DNA of 64,000 nt. Origin: Verrucomicrobiota bacterium (GTDB lineage Bacteria > Verrucomicrobiota > Verrucomicrobiia > Verrucomicrobiales > Akkermansiaceae). The DNA lies in the NCBI GenBank assembly GCA_017301995.1, contig JAFLEH010000007.1, positions 86,019-150,018 of the forward strand, written 5' to 3'. The notes beneath the pieces were generated by a model. The model made no database searches. It was not told the origin of the DNA and was given only the letters and a program-made list of their open reading frames with translations. Positions within the stretch are counted from its first letter, which is position 1. Every line of letters starts with the position of its first letter. Both the position numbers and the translations under genes were made by a program. Positions 27,565 to 37,406 of this stretch are shown here, in pieces.

Positions 27565-28116
27565 ATGATTGCTTTCAAAGAATGGCAGGTTGTGTGTGAC
27601 GCGCTGGCTTCGGGCCGGCAATCGATCATCCTTCGCAAGGGTGGCATCCACGAAGGGCGCCAGGGATTTTCCTTCGCCCACGAATCGTTTTTCCTGTTTC
27701 CGACCCGTTTCCACGCGCAGGGAAACCAGGTCCGCGAGGGGGAAGTTAGGGAGCTCCCCGAGTGGCAGCCCGGTGATCCGATCCGCATCACGCACCATGC
27801 CGAGGCCGTGTGGGCCGTTACCCTAACTGACTGGGCGAAGGTCGCCGCGCTGGAACCCTATCATATCTACTCCGAACAAACCGTGCGCGATCGTTTCGAT
27901 TGGGAAGGCAAGGGCATGGCCTCCGGCAGCATCCACGTCGCCTGCGTCCGCGTCCGCGAACTCGCCGAACCGTGGGAGTTTCCCTACGAGGCCAAGCACG
28001 GCGGCTGCCGCAGTTGGATCGAAATCCCCCAGCCTCCGGCATCATGGCGCGTCCACGCGAAGCCGGTCCTCGGCGACGACACCTTCGCCACGCTGGCGAA
28101 AAAGTTGGAGGCGTGA
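27565..28116 (+). CDS. DUF1802 family protein
   Basis: This 183-residue protein has the DUF1802 layout: FKEWQVVCDALASGRQSIIL, KGGIHEG..FSFAHESFFLFPTRFHAQ, and C-terminal PYEAKHGGCRSWIEIP. Function is unknown to me; the family has no characterised activity that I know. Gene start at 27565 lies 80 bases after the mobile element, whose insertion could have changed its upstream control. Confidence 0.8.
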   Translation: MIAFKEWQVVCDALASGRQSIILRKGGIHEGRQGFSFAHESFFLFPTRFHAQGNQVREGEVRELPEWQPGDPIRITHHAEAVWAVTLTDWAKVAALEPYHIYSEQTVRDRFDWEGKGMASGSIHVACVRVRELAEPWEFPYEAKHGGCRSWIEIPQPPASWRVHAKPVLGDDTFATLAKKLEA

Positions 28117-28235
28117 TGGCGGGGAACGGCGAGTTTCGGATGAGATATTCCGGATAGAAATTGGCGGTCGAAGCGGATTTTTCCATCCGTTTGTCGGCTC
28201 TTGACACGGAGGATGATTGAGCCAACATCCCTTTC
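28117..28235. other. Intergenic region with a possible promoter
   Basis: TTGACA at 28202-28207 is followed by a poor -10 match near the ATG at 28236. Nothing else is seen. Confidence 0.3.
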
Positions 28236-29585
28236 ATGAGCCACCGAGGTCATGGCCAAACTGATCCGGAATCCCCGGAGTCGGCAACGGCACGGTTAGG
28301 GTCCGCCAGGCACCGGGTTACCGTGCTTGCCGCGTTTTTTTCGCTTGCGGCGGTAGCCGGCTTCGGAATCGCCCGTCTATCGGATTGTGGAGAAGGACGC
28401 GCCCCCGTTCCTGAAGCTCCCATGCCTGCCGGTACCACCCGCAGGAACGACGGCGCTTCTCCGGTGTCGATTTTGACCCGGCTGATCGAGGATCACAGCC
28501 GCGACCAGAACCCAATGGGCGCGCCCCAATACAACCCTTACAACGCATTTTTGTCAGATTGGTCCGATGCGGAAATCCTCGCGGTGCTCGAAAAGAGCCT
28601 GCGTGATCCCCAGTGCATGCTGCCGGGCGGATGCGGCGAGAACATCCCCCATTTTTTGTTGGGCGAATGGCTGAGACGGGACGCCGATGCGGCTCTCGCC
28701 TGGCTTCAAAACCATGACGATCCGCGGATCCGGGAGGTTTTGACCAAGACCGTGGCGTGTTATTGGCCGACTGACCGCGCGGAGGAGGGACTCAGGCGCG
28801 CGCTGTCAAAAGAATCCTGCTTCGGGAGTCCCCGGTCCTACGCGAACGGGGCCATCGCCCAATCGGCGAAACGGGGTGCCGCCGAGGTCGCCAATCTGCT
28901 GGAACTGCTCGCGAGCCACAACCTCGACAATTGGGTGGAGTTCGATTTTCCCGACCATTTCGATTTCAAGTCACTGGTTGCAACCGACGCGTTCCGGAGC
29001 CTTTTGGGCAAAGCCTCCGATCCCAAGGACAATCGGGGAAGCTGCAATCTGTATCGGGAATGGTTTAATCAGGACCGGAATAAGGCCTTCGGATGGCTCG
29101 CAAAACAGGATAATCCCATTGTATGGCAGAGCCTATTCCCCTGGGACGATTGCGGCAACGATCATTATGTTTGGTTGGCCGGGGCTCTGGATGCGGCGGA
29201 CGGCCCCACCCGCGACCGGGCGATGGACGCGTTCCAATCTGAAAACCGGGCGCAAAGCCTCGGAAAAAAGCCCGAAACCGCGCTACGGTTGCTGAATGCG
29301 GTCCATGATCCGGAACTCGCCGCCCGCTTGCGAACCGATCTCACCGCCCAAGCCATCTATTATGATGTCCGCGTCGCACTTCCGCTTCTCGAGAACCTAA
29401 GCGATCCGTCCGCCCGCATCGCACTGCTGGAAAAGATCGACTTCTCAAATCCCAATTACCAGGGAGGCTTTGGATTTCCGGACAGCGACAAGGCACTGTT
29501 CCGTGCAAAATTGGTGGAATGGGGGGCTACTCCTGAGAAAGTGGAAGCAATCATCCAAGCCATCGTTTGGCGAAAGAAGCCATGA
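28236..29585 (+). CDS. Membrane-anchored repeat protein of unknown function, paralogue 1
   Basis: This 449-residue protein has an N-terminal transmembrane anchor (RHRVTVLAAFFSLAAVAGFG, residues ~26-45), a proline-rich linker, and a helical extracytoplasmic part with short repeats rich in Trp, Asp and Leu (DAALAWLQNHDDPRIREVL, KAFGWLAKQDNPIVW). The segment FPDHFDFKSLV near residue 230 recurs as FADDFDFKTFW in the next gene, so the two are paralogues. Its stop overlaps the next start (ATGA). I recognise no catalytic motif; it may be a scaffold. Confidence 0.6.
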   Translation: MSHRGHGQTDPESPESATARLGSARHRVTVLAAFFSLAAVAGFGIARLSDCGEGRAPVPEAPMPAGTTRRNDGASPVSILTRLIEDHSRDQNPMGAPQYNPYNAFLSDWSDAEILAVLEKSLRDPQCMLPGGCGENIPHFLLGEWLRRDADAALAWLQNHDDPRIREVLTKTVACYWPTDRAEEGLRRALSKESCFGSPRSYANGAIAQSAKRGAAEVANLLELLASHNLDNWVEFDFPDHFDFKSLVATDAFRSLLGKASDPKDNRGSCNLYREWFNQDRNKAFGWLAKQDNPIVWQSLFPWDDCGNDHYVWLAGALDAADGPTRDRAMDAFQSENRAQSLGKKPETALRLLNAVHDPELAARLRTDLTAQAIYYDVRVALPLLENLSDPSARIALLEKIDFSNPNYQGGFGFPDSDKALFRAKLVEWGATPEKVEAIIQAIVWRKKP

Positions 29586-30865
29586 AATATCCCCTCTCCA
29601 TTACCGCCGCCGTCATTTTCTCGGGAATGTGTGTCGGCTATTGCATCGGACGGATCGACAAACCGACGGAGAAAGCAGCCCACCCCGAACCAACGGCCGG
29701 CCGCGGACGGCACCCTGTATCCGGAGCCAATGGGAATCCGCGGAAATCCGACCGGAGCACCACCGCGCGCGCCTCCAGGCACGATCTTCGCACGCTGATC
29801 AGGTTTCGCCTCACACCTGGTTCAACTATCCCGGACATAATGCGTGAAATCGAACGGATGAGCGTGGCCGAACTCAAAGAGAGCGCGTTGGCACTGCTTT
29901 CGGAGGGCGGCCCGGAATACGCGGCGCCGGAGGCTTATATTCGCGAAAAAATCATCCGTGTTTTGCTGGAGGAACTATTTCTTCGCGAGGGAATTCGGTC
30001 GCTGCAATGGGCGGACGCTCTGGAATACCCGGGCGCCCGCGCCAAAGCGCTCGAAGATCTGGTGGGCCACCTGGCGGAGACCGATCCCGCCACTTCGCGG
30101 GAATGGATGGACCGGATGCGGATCGAACTTGGAGAGAATGCCTATCGTCGGTGGCTGGCCCGGGCCTGCCGAGGAGCCGCGGGAAGAAGCGCAGCCGATT
30201 TGGTGGATCTGACACGGCTTTTCGGACGGGACTGCTATCATTTGCTCACCACATCGGGGCCTTTCGCCGATGATTTCGATTTCAAAACCTTTTGGAGCGG
30301 CTGTCTGGAGAATGGTGTCGCGCTCCATCAAATCGAGCCCGCCACCGCCATGTTCGCCTCACAGGACCGCGATGCGGCGATTTCCACAATTGGGCGGTTG
30401 CGGGCGGATGGATCCGGTACTCTGTCCCATTCAGGATCGATGGACGAGTTGATGAAAGGGGTTTTGCTCAGCCACGGCAGGAAGGATGCCACGGCATGGC
30501 TGATCGGGAAGCTTGACCAGCTTGGTGAAACCGCCCGCGTCGAAGCGGTCCAGGCGCTCTATCAGCGCGAGGATCTTGATGACCTCGCCGCGCTCGAGTC
30601 CGTTTGCCGTGTTCTGCCAACCGCGGGGGATCGGGTCGCCCTGATCGCGCGCGCCACCGAACACGGCGCGGGAAACGCCGCCGACGCGTTGAGACTGCTG
30701 GCAAGCGATTCCGAAAGAGCCGATGCTCTAACGGAAACTCTCGGGCAGCGGTATGATTTCAAGATATCTTTGGAGCGGGTTGCCGAGATCGAGCGTCTGA
30801 TGGACGAGACGGGCATGTCGGAGACGGCGAGGGCCTCTGTGCGGGCCCACTGGGAGAACGAATGA
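29582..30865 (+). CDS. Membrane-anchored repeat protein of unknown function, paralogue 2
   Basis: This 427-residue protein begins MKYPLSITAAVIFSGMCVGY, a signal anchor, then a basic linker. The rest is helical with several ~35-residue repeats (for example ETDPATSREWMDRM, KDATAWLIGKLDQL). It shares FADDFDFKTFW with the upstream gene. It is translationally coupled to paralogue 1 (4-base overlap). It is convergent with pheA, seven bases away. No known domain is recognised. Confidence 0.6.
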   Translation: MKYPLSITAAVIFSGMCVGYCIGRIDKPTEKAAHPEPTAGRGRHPVSGANGNPRKSDRSTTARASRHDLRTLIRFRLTPGSTIPDIMREIERMSVAELKESALALLSEGGPEYAAPEAYIREKIIRVLLEELFLREGIRSLQWADALEYPGARAKALEDLVGHLAETDPATSREWMDRMRIELGENAYRRWLARACRGAAGRSAADLVDLTRLFGRDCYHLLTTSGPFADDFDFKTFWSGCLENGVALHQIEPATAMFASQDRDAAISTIGRLRADGSGTLSHSGSMDELMKGVLLSHGRKDATAWLIGKLDQLGETARVEAVQALYQREDLDDLAALESVCRVLPTAGDRVALIARATEHGAGNAADALRLLASDSERADALTETLGQRYDFKISLERVAEIERLMDETGMSETARASVRAHWENE

Positions 30866-30871
30866 CGCGCC

Positions 30872-31942
30872 TCACTCCCCGCTGTCCGGATAGGACCCCA
30901 ACAGTTTCACAAACGAGCAGTGCTGCTTGAGGGCGTCCAGCGCCTCGGCGGTTTTCCGGTCCTCGCAGTGGCCCGCGAGATCGACGTAAAAGATATATTC
31001 CCAGTCCTTGCGTTTGGAGGGGCGCGACTCGATCTTCGACATGTTGATCTGGAACTGGTCGAACGCGCGCAGGGCGTTGACGAGCGAGCCCGGCCGGTCG
31101 TGGATGGCGAACAGGATCGAGGTGCGGTCGTTGCCGGTGGGCGGACAGGTTTTCTCGCCGATCACGAGGAAGCGGGTGGTATTGGTGGCGCGGTCCTGGA
31201 TGCAGGGTTCCAACATTTCCAGTCCATATAACTCGGCGGCCAGCGGTCCTCCCAGCGCGGCGGCGCCGGCTTCCGCATTGTCGCGGGCGAACTGGGCGGC
31301 CTTGGTGGTGGATGAGACCTCCACCAGATCGGCGTGCGGGAAATTCCGTTGGATCCAGCCGCGGCACTGGCCGAACACCTGGGCATGCGAATAAAGCGTG
31401 CGGACGTTTTCGCGCGGGATGGCGGCCATCAGGCCGTTTTCGATCCGCAGCAGGATCTGCGCGCAGATGTGGAGCGGGGAATCCACGAACAGATCCAGCG
31501 TGTGCGACACCGCGCCTTCGGTGGAGTTTTCGATCGGCACCACCCCGTAGTCGGCCCGGCGGCGCGCGACCTGATCGAACACATCGGCGAAATTCGGCAG
31601 CGCGGTGTAGTTCACCGAGTGGCCGAATTTTTTGATCGCCGCCTGATGGGTCCAGGTTCCTTCCGGCCCCAGGTAGGCGATCTTGAGATCATCCTCCAGC
31701 GCCAGCGCGGCGGACATGATTTCCCGATAGATCGCGCGGATCGACCGCTCCGGCAAACGTCCGCGGTTCATTTCCACGAGCTTCCGCAACAGGGCGTCCT
31801 CGCGCTCCGGGGCGTAGATCTGCAGGCCGTCGCGTTTCTTGATTTGCCCCACCTCGTGGACCAGGTCGGCCCGCCGGGACAATAGATCTAGCAAACTACG
31901 GTCGATGTCGTCGATCTGGATGCGGATGTCGTCGAGATTCAC
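30872..31942 (-). CDS. pheA: Bifunctional chorismate mutase/prephenate dehydratase (P-protein)
   Basis: It makes phenylpyruvate from chorismate in two steps of phenylalanine synthesis. The 356-residue chain has an N-terminal AroQ chorismate mutase (IRIQIDDIDRSLLDLLSRR), a prephenate dehydratase domain (AYLGPEGTWTHQAAIKKFG; VPIENSTEGAVSHTLD), and a C-terminal ACT domain with the Phe-binding type segment ESRPSKRKDWEYIFYVDL. Length is close to the ~360-390 norm. It lies 22 bases after scpB, likely co-transcribed. Confidence 0.95.
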   Translation of the reverse strand: MNLDDIRIQIDDIDRSLLDLLSRRADLVHEVGQIKKRDGLQIYAPEREDALLRKLVEMNRGRLPERSIRAIYREIMSAALALEDDLKIAYLGPEGTWTHQAAIKKFGHSVNYTALPNFADVFDQVARRRADYGVVPIENSTEGAVSHTLDLFVDSPLHICAQILLRIENGLMAAIPRENVRTLYSHAQVFGQCRGWIQRNFPHADLVEVSSTTKAAQFARDNAEAGAAALGGPLAAELYGLEMLEPCIQDRATNTTRFLVIGEKTCPPTGNDRTSILFAIHDRPGSLVNALRAFDQFQINMSKIESRPSKRKDWEYIFYVDLAGHCEDRKTAEALDALKQHCSFVKLLGSYPDSGE

Positions 31943-31964
31943 GGTGTTGCGGATGGGTGATGGC

Positions 31965-32693
31965 TCAGGGAGTTTCGGATGGGGATTCGTCGGCCGCGGC
32001 GGCGGCGGAAGGCGCGCCGATGGCGCTGAACGCGAGCTGTTGCTCGACGTCGGCGACCGGCTGCTCTTCCGCTGGCTGCGGGAGTTTCACCTTGCGCAGT
32101 TCGTTGGCGTTGGGCAGGTCGTCGATGGTTCGGATGCCGAAATGCTCGAAGAAAAGCTCGGTGGTTTCGTAGAGCAGGGGACGTCCGGGCAGTTCGGCGC
32201 GCCCGCTGATGCGGATCAGGTCTCGGTCCAGGAGTTTCTGGATCATGCCGTCGCAGGCCACGCCGCGGACCGCCTCGATGGCCGCCTTGGTGATCGGCTG
32301 GCGGTAGGCGATGATGGCGAGGGTTTCCATCGCCGGGCCGCTGAGGCGTTCGGGTTTGCGGCCGGGGAAAAGCTGGCGGACGAATTCGCCGTATTCGGGC
32401 CGGGTGAAGATTTTCCATCCTTTCGGGCGTTCGACGAGGGTAAAGGCCCGCTGTTCCTTGGCATAGCAGGCGTTCAACTCCTCCAACACCTGGCTGACAT
32501 CCCCGGCTGAGGTTGCGGCCAGCGCGGTGAGCCAATCGGGTAGCGGCTGGGGCTCCTTGCCCTCCGAAGTCTCCCGGATGTGGATGTCCTCGGCCTCGGC
32601 CACGCGGGCGCGCACCAGCCGCGCGAGTTCGTCGGCGGAAAGCGGGGGCTGTGAAGCGATTAGCAGGGCTTCGATGATTTGGCTCAGATGCAT
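31965..32693 (-). CDS. scpB: Segregation and condensation protein B
   Basis: This 242-residue protein is a subunit of SMC-ScpAB condensin, acting in chromosome organisation. It has tandem winged-helix domains: QIIEALLIASQPPLSADELA near the start, and the family segment ETLAIIAYRQPITKAAIEAVRG in the second half. A low-complexity Ala/Glu tail follows. scpA is not nearby. Confidence 0.93.
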   Translation of the reverse strand: MHLSQIIEALLIASQPPLSADELARLVRARVAEAEDIHIRETSEGKEPQPLPDWLTALAATSAGDVSQVLEELNACYAKEQRAFTLVERPKGWKIFTRPEYGEFVRQLFPGRKPERLSGPAMETLAIIAYRQPITKAAIEAVRGVACDGMIQKLLDRDLIRISGRAELPGRPLLYETTELFFEHFGIRTIDDLPNANELRKVKLPQPAEEQPVADVEQQLAFSAIGAPSAAAAADESPSETP

Positions 32694-32900
32694 GGCGGGG
32701 CGGCAGACTACCGGGTGGCCCGGAGCATTTCAAGCCTGCTGGACAATTCCTTTGAATGGCGGCGATTTTATTTTCCCGGAATCGAACTTTCTGCTTGCGG
32801 GAAGGGATGTTACGGGCTACTTCACCGCCCCCCGTGCGGGAAAATCGCCACTTCAGCGTTCCCGCAACGGTCTCACAGAACCACCATCCACCCCCGCGCA
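32694..32900. other. Divergent promoter region between scpB and the DksA-like gene
   Basis: This is a short AT-richer stretch (TTTTATTTTCC near 32766). No clear promoter pair or operator such as a Zur box could be defended. Confidence 0.3.
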
Positions 32901-34172
32901 ATGCCCGCGAAACCATCCTCCGCCAAGCACGCTCCGGCCAAGAGCCAGCCCGCCAAAGCTGCCCCGAAGCCCGCCGCCAAGCCGTCGGCTAACAAACCGG
33001 CCGCGAAACCCGCCGCCAAACCGGCACCCCAGAAGGTTTCCAGCAAAAGCGCGCCCAAACCGGCACCCAAAACCGCCAAGCCCGCGGCGAAGCCGGCCAA
33101 ACCCGCAGCGAAGCCGGTGAAGCCCGTAGCGAAGCCGGCGCCGAAAACCGCCGCAAAGCCAGCCAAGCCGGCCCCGAAAACCGTGGCGAAGCCAGCCAAA
33201 CCGGCTGCGAAGCCCGTGAAACCTGCCGCCAAACCGGCCGCCAAGTCCGTCAAGCCGGTGGCGAAGCCTGCGGCAAAACCGGCAAAACCTGCCGCCAAGC
33301 CGACAGCCAAAGCGCCCGCCAAACCGGCCGCCAAACCGGCCGCCAAACCTGCGGCAAAGCCGATTGCCAAGCCGGCGCCGAAGGCCGCCGCCACCGTGAA
33401 GCCCGCCGCAAAACCCGCTGCTCCGGCGAAACCTGTCGCCAAGGCTCCCGAGAAGCCAATTTCAAAAACTTCTGCCCCGGCCAAGCCCGCCGAAAAGGCC
33501 GCCTCCCCCGCTCCCAAGCCTGCCCCGGTCGAAAAGCCCGCGCCGCCAGTCCAAGAGACCTCGAAGAAGTCCGCCCAGCCGCGCCGTTCGTCGCTGGTGG
33601 ACTACGTGGTTCCGCCGCCGCCCGTGCGCCCTCCCTTTGTTCCGCCCAAGAAAACCGAGGTTTCCATCGAGGAAATCAAGCCTGAGGAAGCCAAGGCCGG
33701 CCACAACGCCGCATTCATCCAGAAACAGCGCTCCCGTTTGATGGATCTGCGCGACAACCTGCTGGACGCCCTCTCCGGCATGACCCGCGACACCATCCGC
33801 AACGCCCCGGAAGGCAGCGAAGCGTCCGGCAGCGGCATGCATCAGGGCGACGCCGGCAGCGATGCCTACGACCGTGATTTCGCCCTATCCGTGCTCGCCA
33901 AGGAACAGGACGCCCTCTACGAGATCGATCAGGCGCTCCGCCGCATCCAAAAAGGCAGCTACGGAATCTGCGAAATCTCGAACCGCAAGATCCCCCAGGC
34001 CCGCCTGGAGGCCATCCCGTTCGCCCGCCTGACCGTGGAATGCCAGGCCCAATGGGAGAAAGAATACGGCAATCGCCGGTTCCGCCCGTCCAATGAAGTC
34101 GGGTTTTCCGGAGGAAATCTTGTGGAAGATGAAGATTCCGAGACGGTTTTGCTTGACGACGAAGAAGAATAA
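32901..34172 (+). CDS. Histone-H1-like lysine-rich protein fused to a DksA/TraR-like domain
   Basis: This 423-residue protein has two parts. Residues ~1-220 are AKPAAKP-type repeats, extremely Ala/Lys/Pro-rich, like H1-type DNA-binding tails in PVC bacteria. Residues ~250-423 are a DksA/TraR-type coiled-coil hairpin and C-terminal zinc-finger fold: YGICEISNRKIPQARLEAIP followed by FARLTVECQAQWEKEYG. Only two of the four usual zinc Cys remain (first and last), so it may not bind zinc. A Glu/Asp-rich end follows. It is upstream of rpmG, rpsR and folE2 on the same strand. A role linking transcription and nucleoid is inferred. Confidence 0.85.
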   Translation: MPAKPSSAKHAPAKSQPAKAAPKPAAKPSANKPAAKPAAKPAPQKVSSKSAPKPAPKTAKPAAKPAKPAAKPVKPVAKPAPKTAAKPAKPAPKTVAKPAKPAAKPVKPAAKPAAKSVKPVAKPAAKPAKPAAKPTAKAPAKPAAKPAAKPAAKPIAKPAPKAAATVKPAAKPAAPAKPVAKAPEKPISKTSAPAKPAEKAASPAPKPAPVEKPAPPVQETSKKSAQPRRSSLVDYVVPPPPVRPPFVPPKKTEVSIEEIKPEEAKAGHNAAFIQKQRSRLMDLRDNLLDALSGMTRDTIRNAPEGSEASGSGMHQGDAGSDAYDRDFALSVLAKEQDALYEIDQALRRIQKGSYGICEISNRKIPQARLEAIPFARLTVECQAQWEKEYGNRRFRPSNEVGFSGGNLVEDEDSETVLLDDEEE

Positions 34173-34202
34173 TAAAAAATTTCCCTCCCCGCAGTTCCTA
34201 CC

Positions 34203-34376
34203 ATGCCACGCGACACCATCATCCTAGAATGCACCGAGGCCAAGGCCGAGGGCAAGCCGACTTCCCGTTACGTCACCACGCGTAATAAAAAAAGCCTGCG
34301 TACGCCCGGCCGTCTTGAAAAAGTGAAGTTCAATCCCTTCCTCAAACGCCGTACCCTCCACCGCGAACTCCGCTAA
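34203..34376 (+). CDS. rpmG: 50S ribosomal protein L33
   Basis: This 57-residue ribosomal protein has the L33 core: [40 protein letters not shown] and the ending RRTLHREL. It has one Cys only, so it is the zinc-free form. The gene lies between the DksA-like gene and rpsR (9 bases upstream of rpsR). Confidence 0.92.
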   Translation: MPRDTIILECTEAKAEGKPTSRYVTTRNKKSLRTPGRLEKVKFNPFLKRRTLHRELR

Positions 34377-34385
34377 TCCCCGCTT

Positions 34386-34628
34386 ATGTCCGAACCGAAA
34401 ACAGTCGAACGCCGCATCGCCTTCCGCAAGGCGAACCGCAGAATGCCCGTCCGCCGGAATGATATCCCCGTCGAACAGGTGGTCCACACCAACCCGGAAT
34501 TGCTTGGCAAATTCACCACCGAGACCGGCAAGATCCTGCCCCGCCGCGTCACCGGAGTCTCCGCCAAAATGCACCGCCGCATCAATCGCGCGATCAAGCA
34601 GTCCCGCTCGGTCAACCTGATGCCCTGA
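34386..34628 (+). CDS. rpsR: 30S ribosomal protein S18
   Basis: This 80-residue ribosomal protein has the S18 core [20 protein letters not shown], followed by [20 protein letters not shown]. It has no Cys, so it is the zinc-free form. It is coupled to rpmG, and a terminator follows after an extra ~115 bases. Confidence 0.93.
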   Translation: MSEPKTVERRIAFRKANRRMPVRRNDIPVEQVVHTNPELLGKFTTETGKILPRRVTGVSAKMHRRINRAIKQSRSVNLMP

Positions 34629-34680
34629 GGCGGGCGCACCCCGGGCGCCGGCCCGGTCCATCCCTCCACAGCCCCGCGCC

Positions 34681-34737
34681 GTGAGGATCATGATCCGCAA
34701 ATCCGCCGTCCGCCCCCGGAGTCCCCACTTCTTCTAA
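34681..34737 (+). CDS. Possible 18-residue micro-ORF
   Basis: A GTG-started frame (VRIMIRKSAVRPRSPHFF) fits between rpsR and its terminator and ends six bases before the stem. It is very basic. It may be a tiny real protein or chance; I know of no family match. Confidence 0.2.
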   Translation: MRIMIRKSAVRPRSPHFF

Positions 34738-34742
34738 CCAAG

Positions 34743-34773
34743 AGCCGGTCCGCCACCACGGTCCGGCTTTTTT
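34743..34773 (+). terminator. Rho-independent terminator after rpmG-rpsR
   Basis: AGCCGGTCCG pairs with CGGTCCGGCT (one T-T mismatch) around a CCACCA loop, followed by TTTTT. Confidence 0.8.
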
Positions 34774-34781
34774 CCTTTCCC

Positions 34782-35582
34782 ATGCAGGAACTCAAGGACA
34801 CCCAGAACGAACGCGACGACCGCTGCCTTCCCATCGACCGCGTCGGCGTGAAGGGGTTGCGTTTCCCCGTCGAGGTCCGCGACAAAGGCGCAAGCGTCCA
34901 GCGGACCGTCGCCACCGTCTCGCTCGCCGTCGATCTGCCCGCCCATTTCAAAGGCACCCACATGAGCCGTTTCGTCGAGGCGCTCCACGCCCACGGCGGC
35001 TGCCTCGATGTCCACTCGATCATCCACCTGCCCCGCGAACTGCTTTCGCGGTTGGACGCCCGCAAGGCGCACATCGAAATCCAGTTCCCGTTTTTTCTAT
35101 CAAAGAACGCCCCGGTCTCCGGCAAGCCCGGACTGATCGACTACGAGGTCCGTTTCGAAGTGGAGTCCGATTCCGCCGGCGCTTCTGATTTCGTCGTCAC
35201 CGTGATGGTCCCCGTCGCCACCCTCTGTCCGTGCTCCAAGGCGATCAGCGACCGCGGCGCCCACAACCAGCGCGGTCTCGTCACCTACTCGGTCCGCTCC
35301 AGCAAGCCGATCTGGATCGAGGACCTCATCGCCCTCGTCGAGCGCTCCGCGAGCTGCGAACTCTACAGCTTGCTGAAACGCGTGGATGAAAAGGCCGTCA
35401 CCGAGCGCGCCTACGACAATCCGGTGTTCGTCGAGGATCTGGTTAGAAACGTCGCCTCCCGCTCCAACGCCCACCAGACCATCACCTGGTATCGCGTGGA
35501 AGCGGAGAATTTCGAGTCGATCCACAACCACAACGCCTACGCGGTGATCGAGAAGCGGGCGGACGCAACGCCGGCGGAATAA
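34782..35582 (+). CDS. folE2: GTP cyclohydrolase FolE2
   Basis: It opens GTP to 7,8-dihydroneopterin triphosphate, the first step of folate and queuosine-type pathways. The 266-residue chain has the family's catalytic Cys in PVATLCPCSKAIS (Cys149), the preceding SIIHLPRELL region, and the C-terminal HNHNAYAVIE. FolE2 does not require zinc, unlike FolE. It starts right after the rpsR terminator. Its stop codon is immediately followed by an inverted-repeat element with a target duplication. Confidence 0.94.
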   Translation: MQELKDTQNERDDRCLPIDRVGVKGLRFPVEVRDKGASVQRTVATVSLAVDLPAHFKGTHMSRFVEALHAHGGCLDVHSIIHLPRELLSRLDARKAHIEIQFPFFLSKNAPVSGKPGLIDYEVRFEVESDSAGASDFVVTVMVPVATLCPCSKAISDRGAHNQRGLVTYSVRSSKPIWIEDLIALVERSASCELYSLLKRVDEKAVTERAYDNPVFVEDLVRNVASRSNAHQTITWYRVEAENFESIHNHNAYAVIEKRADATPAE

Positions 35583-35583
35583 G

Positions 35584-35795
35584 CCCGAAATCCGAAGTTC
35601 AAGACAGTTTGGACGCTCGGATTACCGCTGAATACCGCTGATTTTTCTGGATTTTGTCTAATCAGAAAGACGGCACCGGAGGGTGGATCGGGTTGCTGTT
35701 GATTTTTGCAGTCTCCATTACAGCGGCTTCAGCGGTACTCAGCGCTTCAGCGGTCAAATGGGACCACATGCTAACTATCAACTTCGGATTTCGGG
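35584..35795. mobile_element. 212-bp inverted-repeat element (MITE-like) with 5-bp target duplication
   Basis: CCCGAAATCCGAAGTT (35584-35599) is exactly reverse-complemented at 35780-35795. ATAAG flanks both sides (35579-35583 and 35796-35800). Each arm also contains ACCGCTGA repeats, imperfectly mirrored. No ORF of note lies within. Partial matches of the arm occur near 5742 and 25382. Confidence 0.75.
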
Positions 35796-37221
<1,426 letters not shown>

Positions 37222-37249
37222 TCCCCTCGGTTGACATCTTGTTCATGCG

Positions 37250-37279
37250 AAACGGCGGTCCGCAACGGGCCGCCGTTTC
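37250..37279 (+). terminator. Rho-independent terminator of gap
   Basis: AAACGGCGG pairs with CCGCCGTTT around an 11-base loop, followed by a short T-rich tail. It could also end a minus-strand transcript. Confidence 0.75.
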
Positions 37280-37406
37280 TGTTGGACGGGCGAAGTGCCG
37301 CAGGCTTCGGATGGGAAAATGAGATGTTTTTGGAAACCCCATCGGATTTCCGTTGACGCCACCCCCGTTTGCCTGATAGGGAACGTTCCAACAAACCGCA
37401 CCCACC

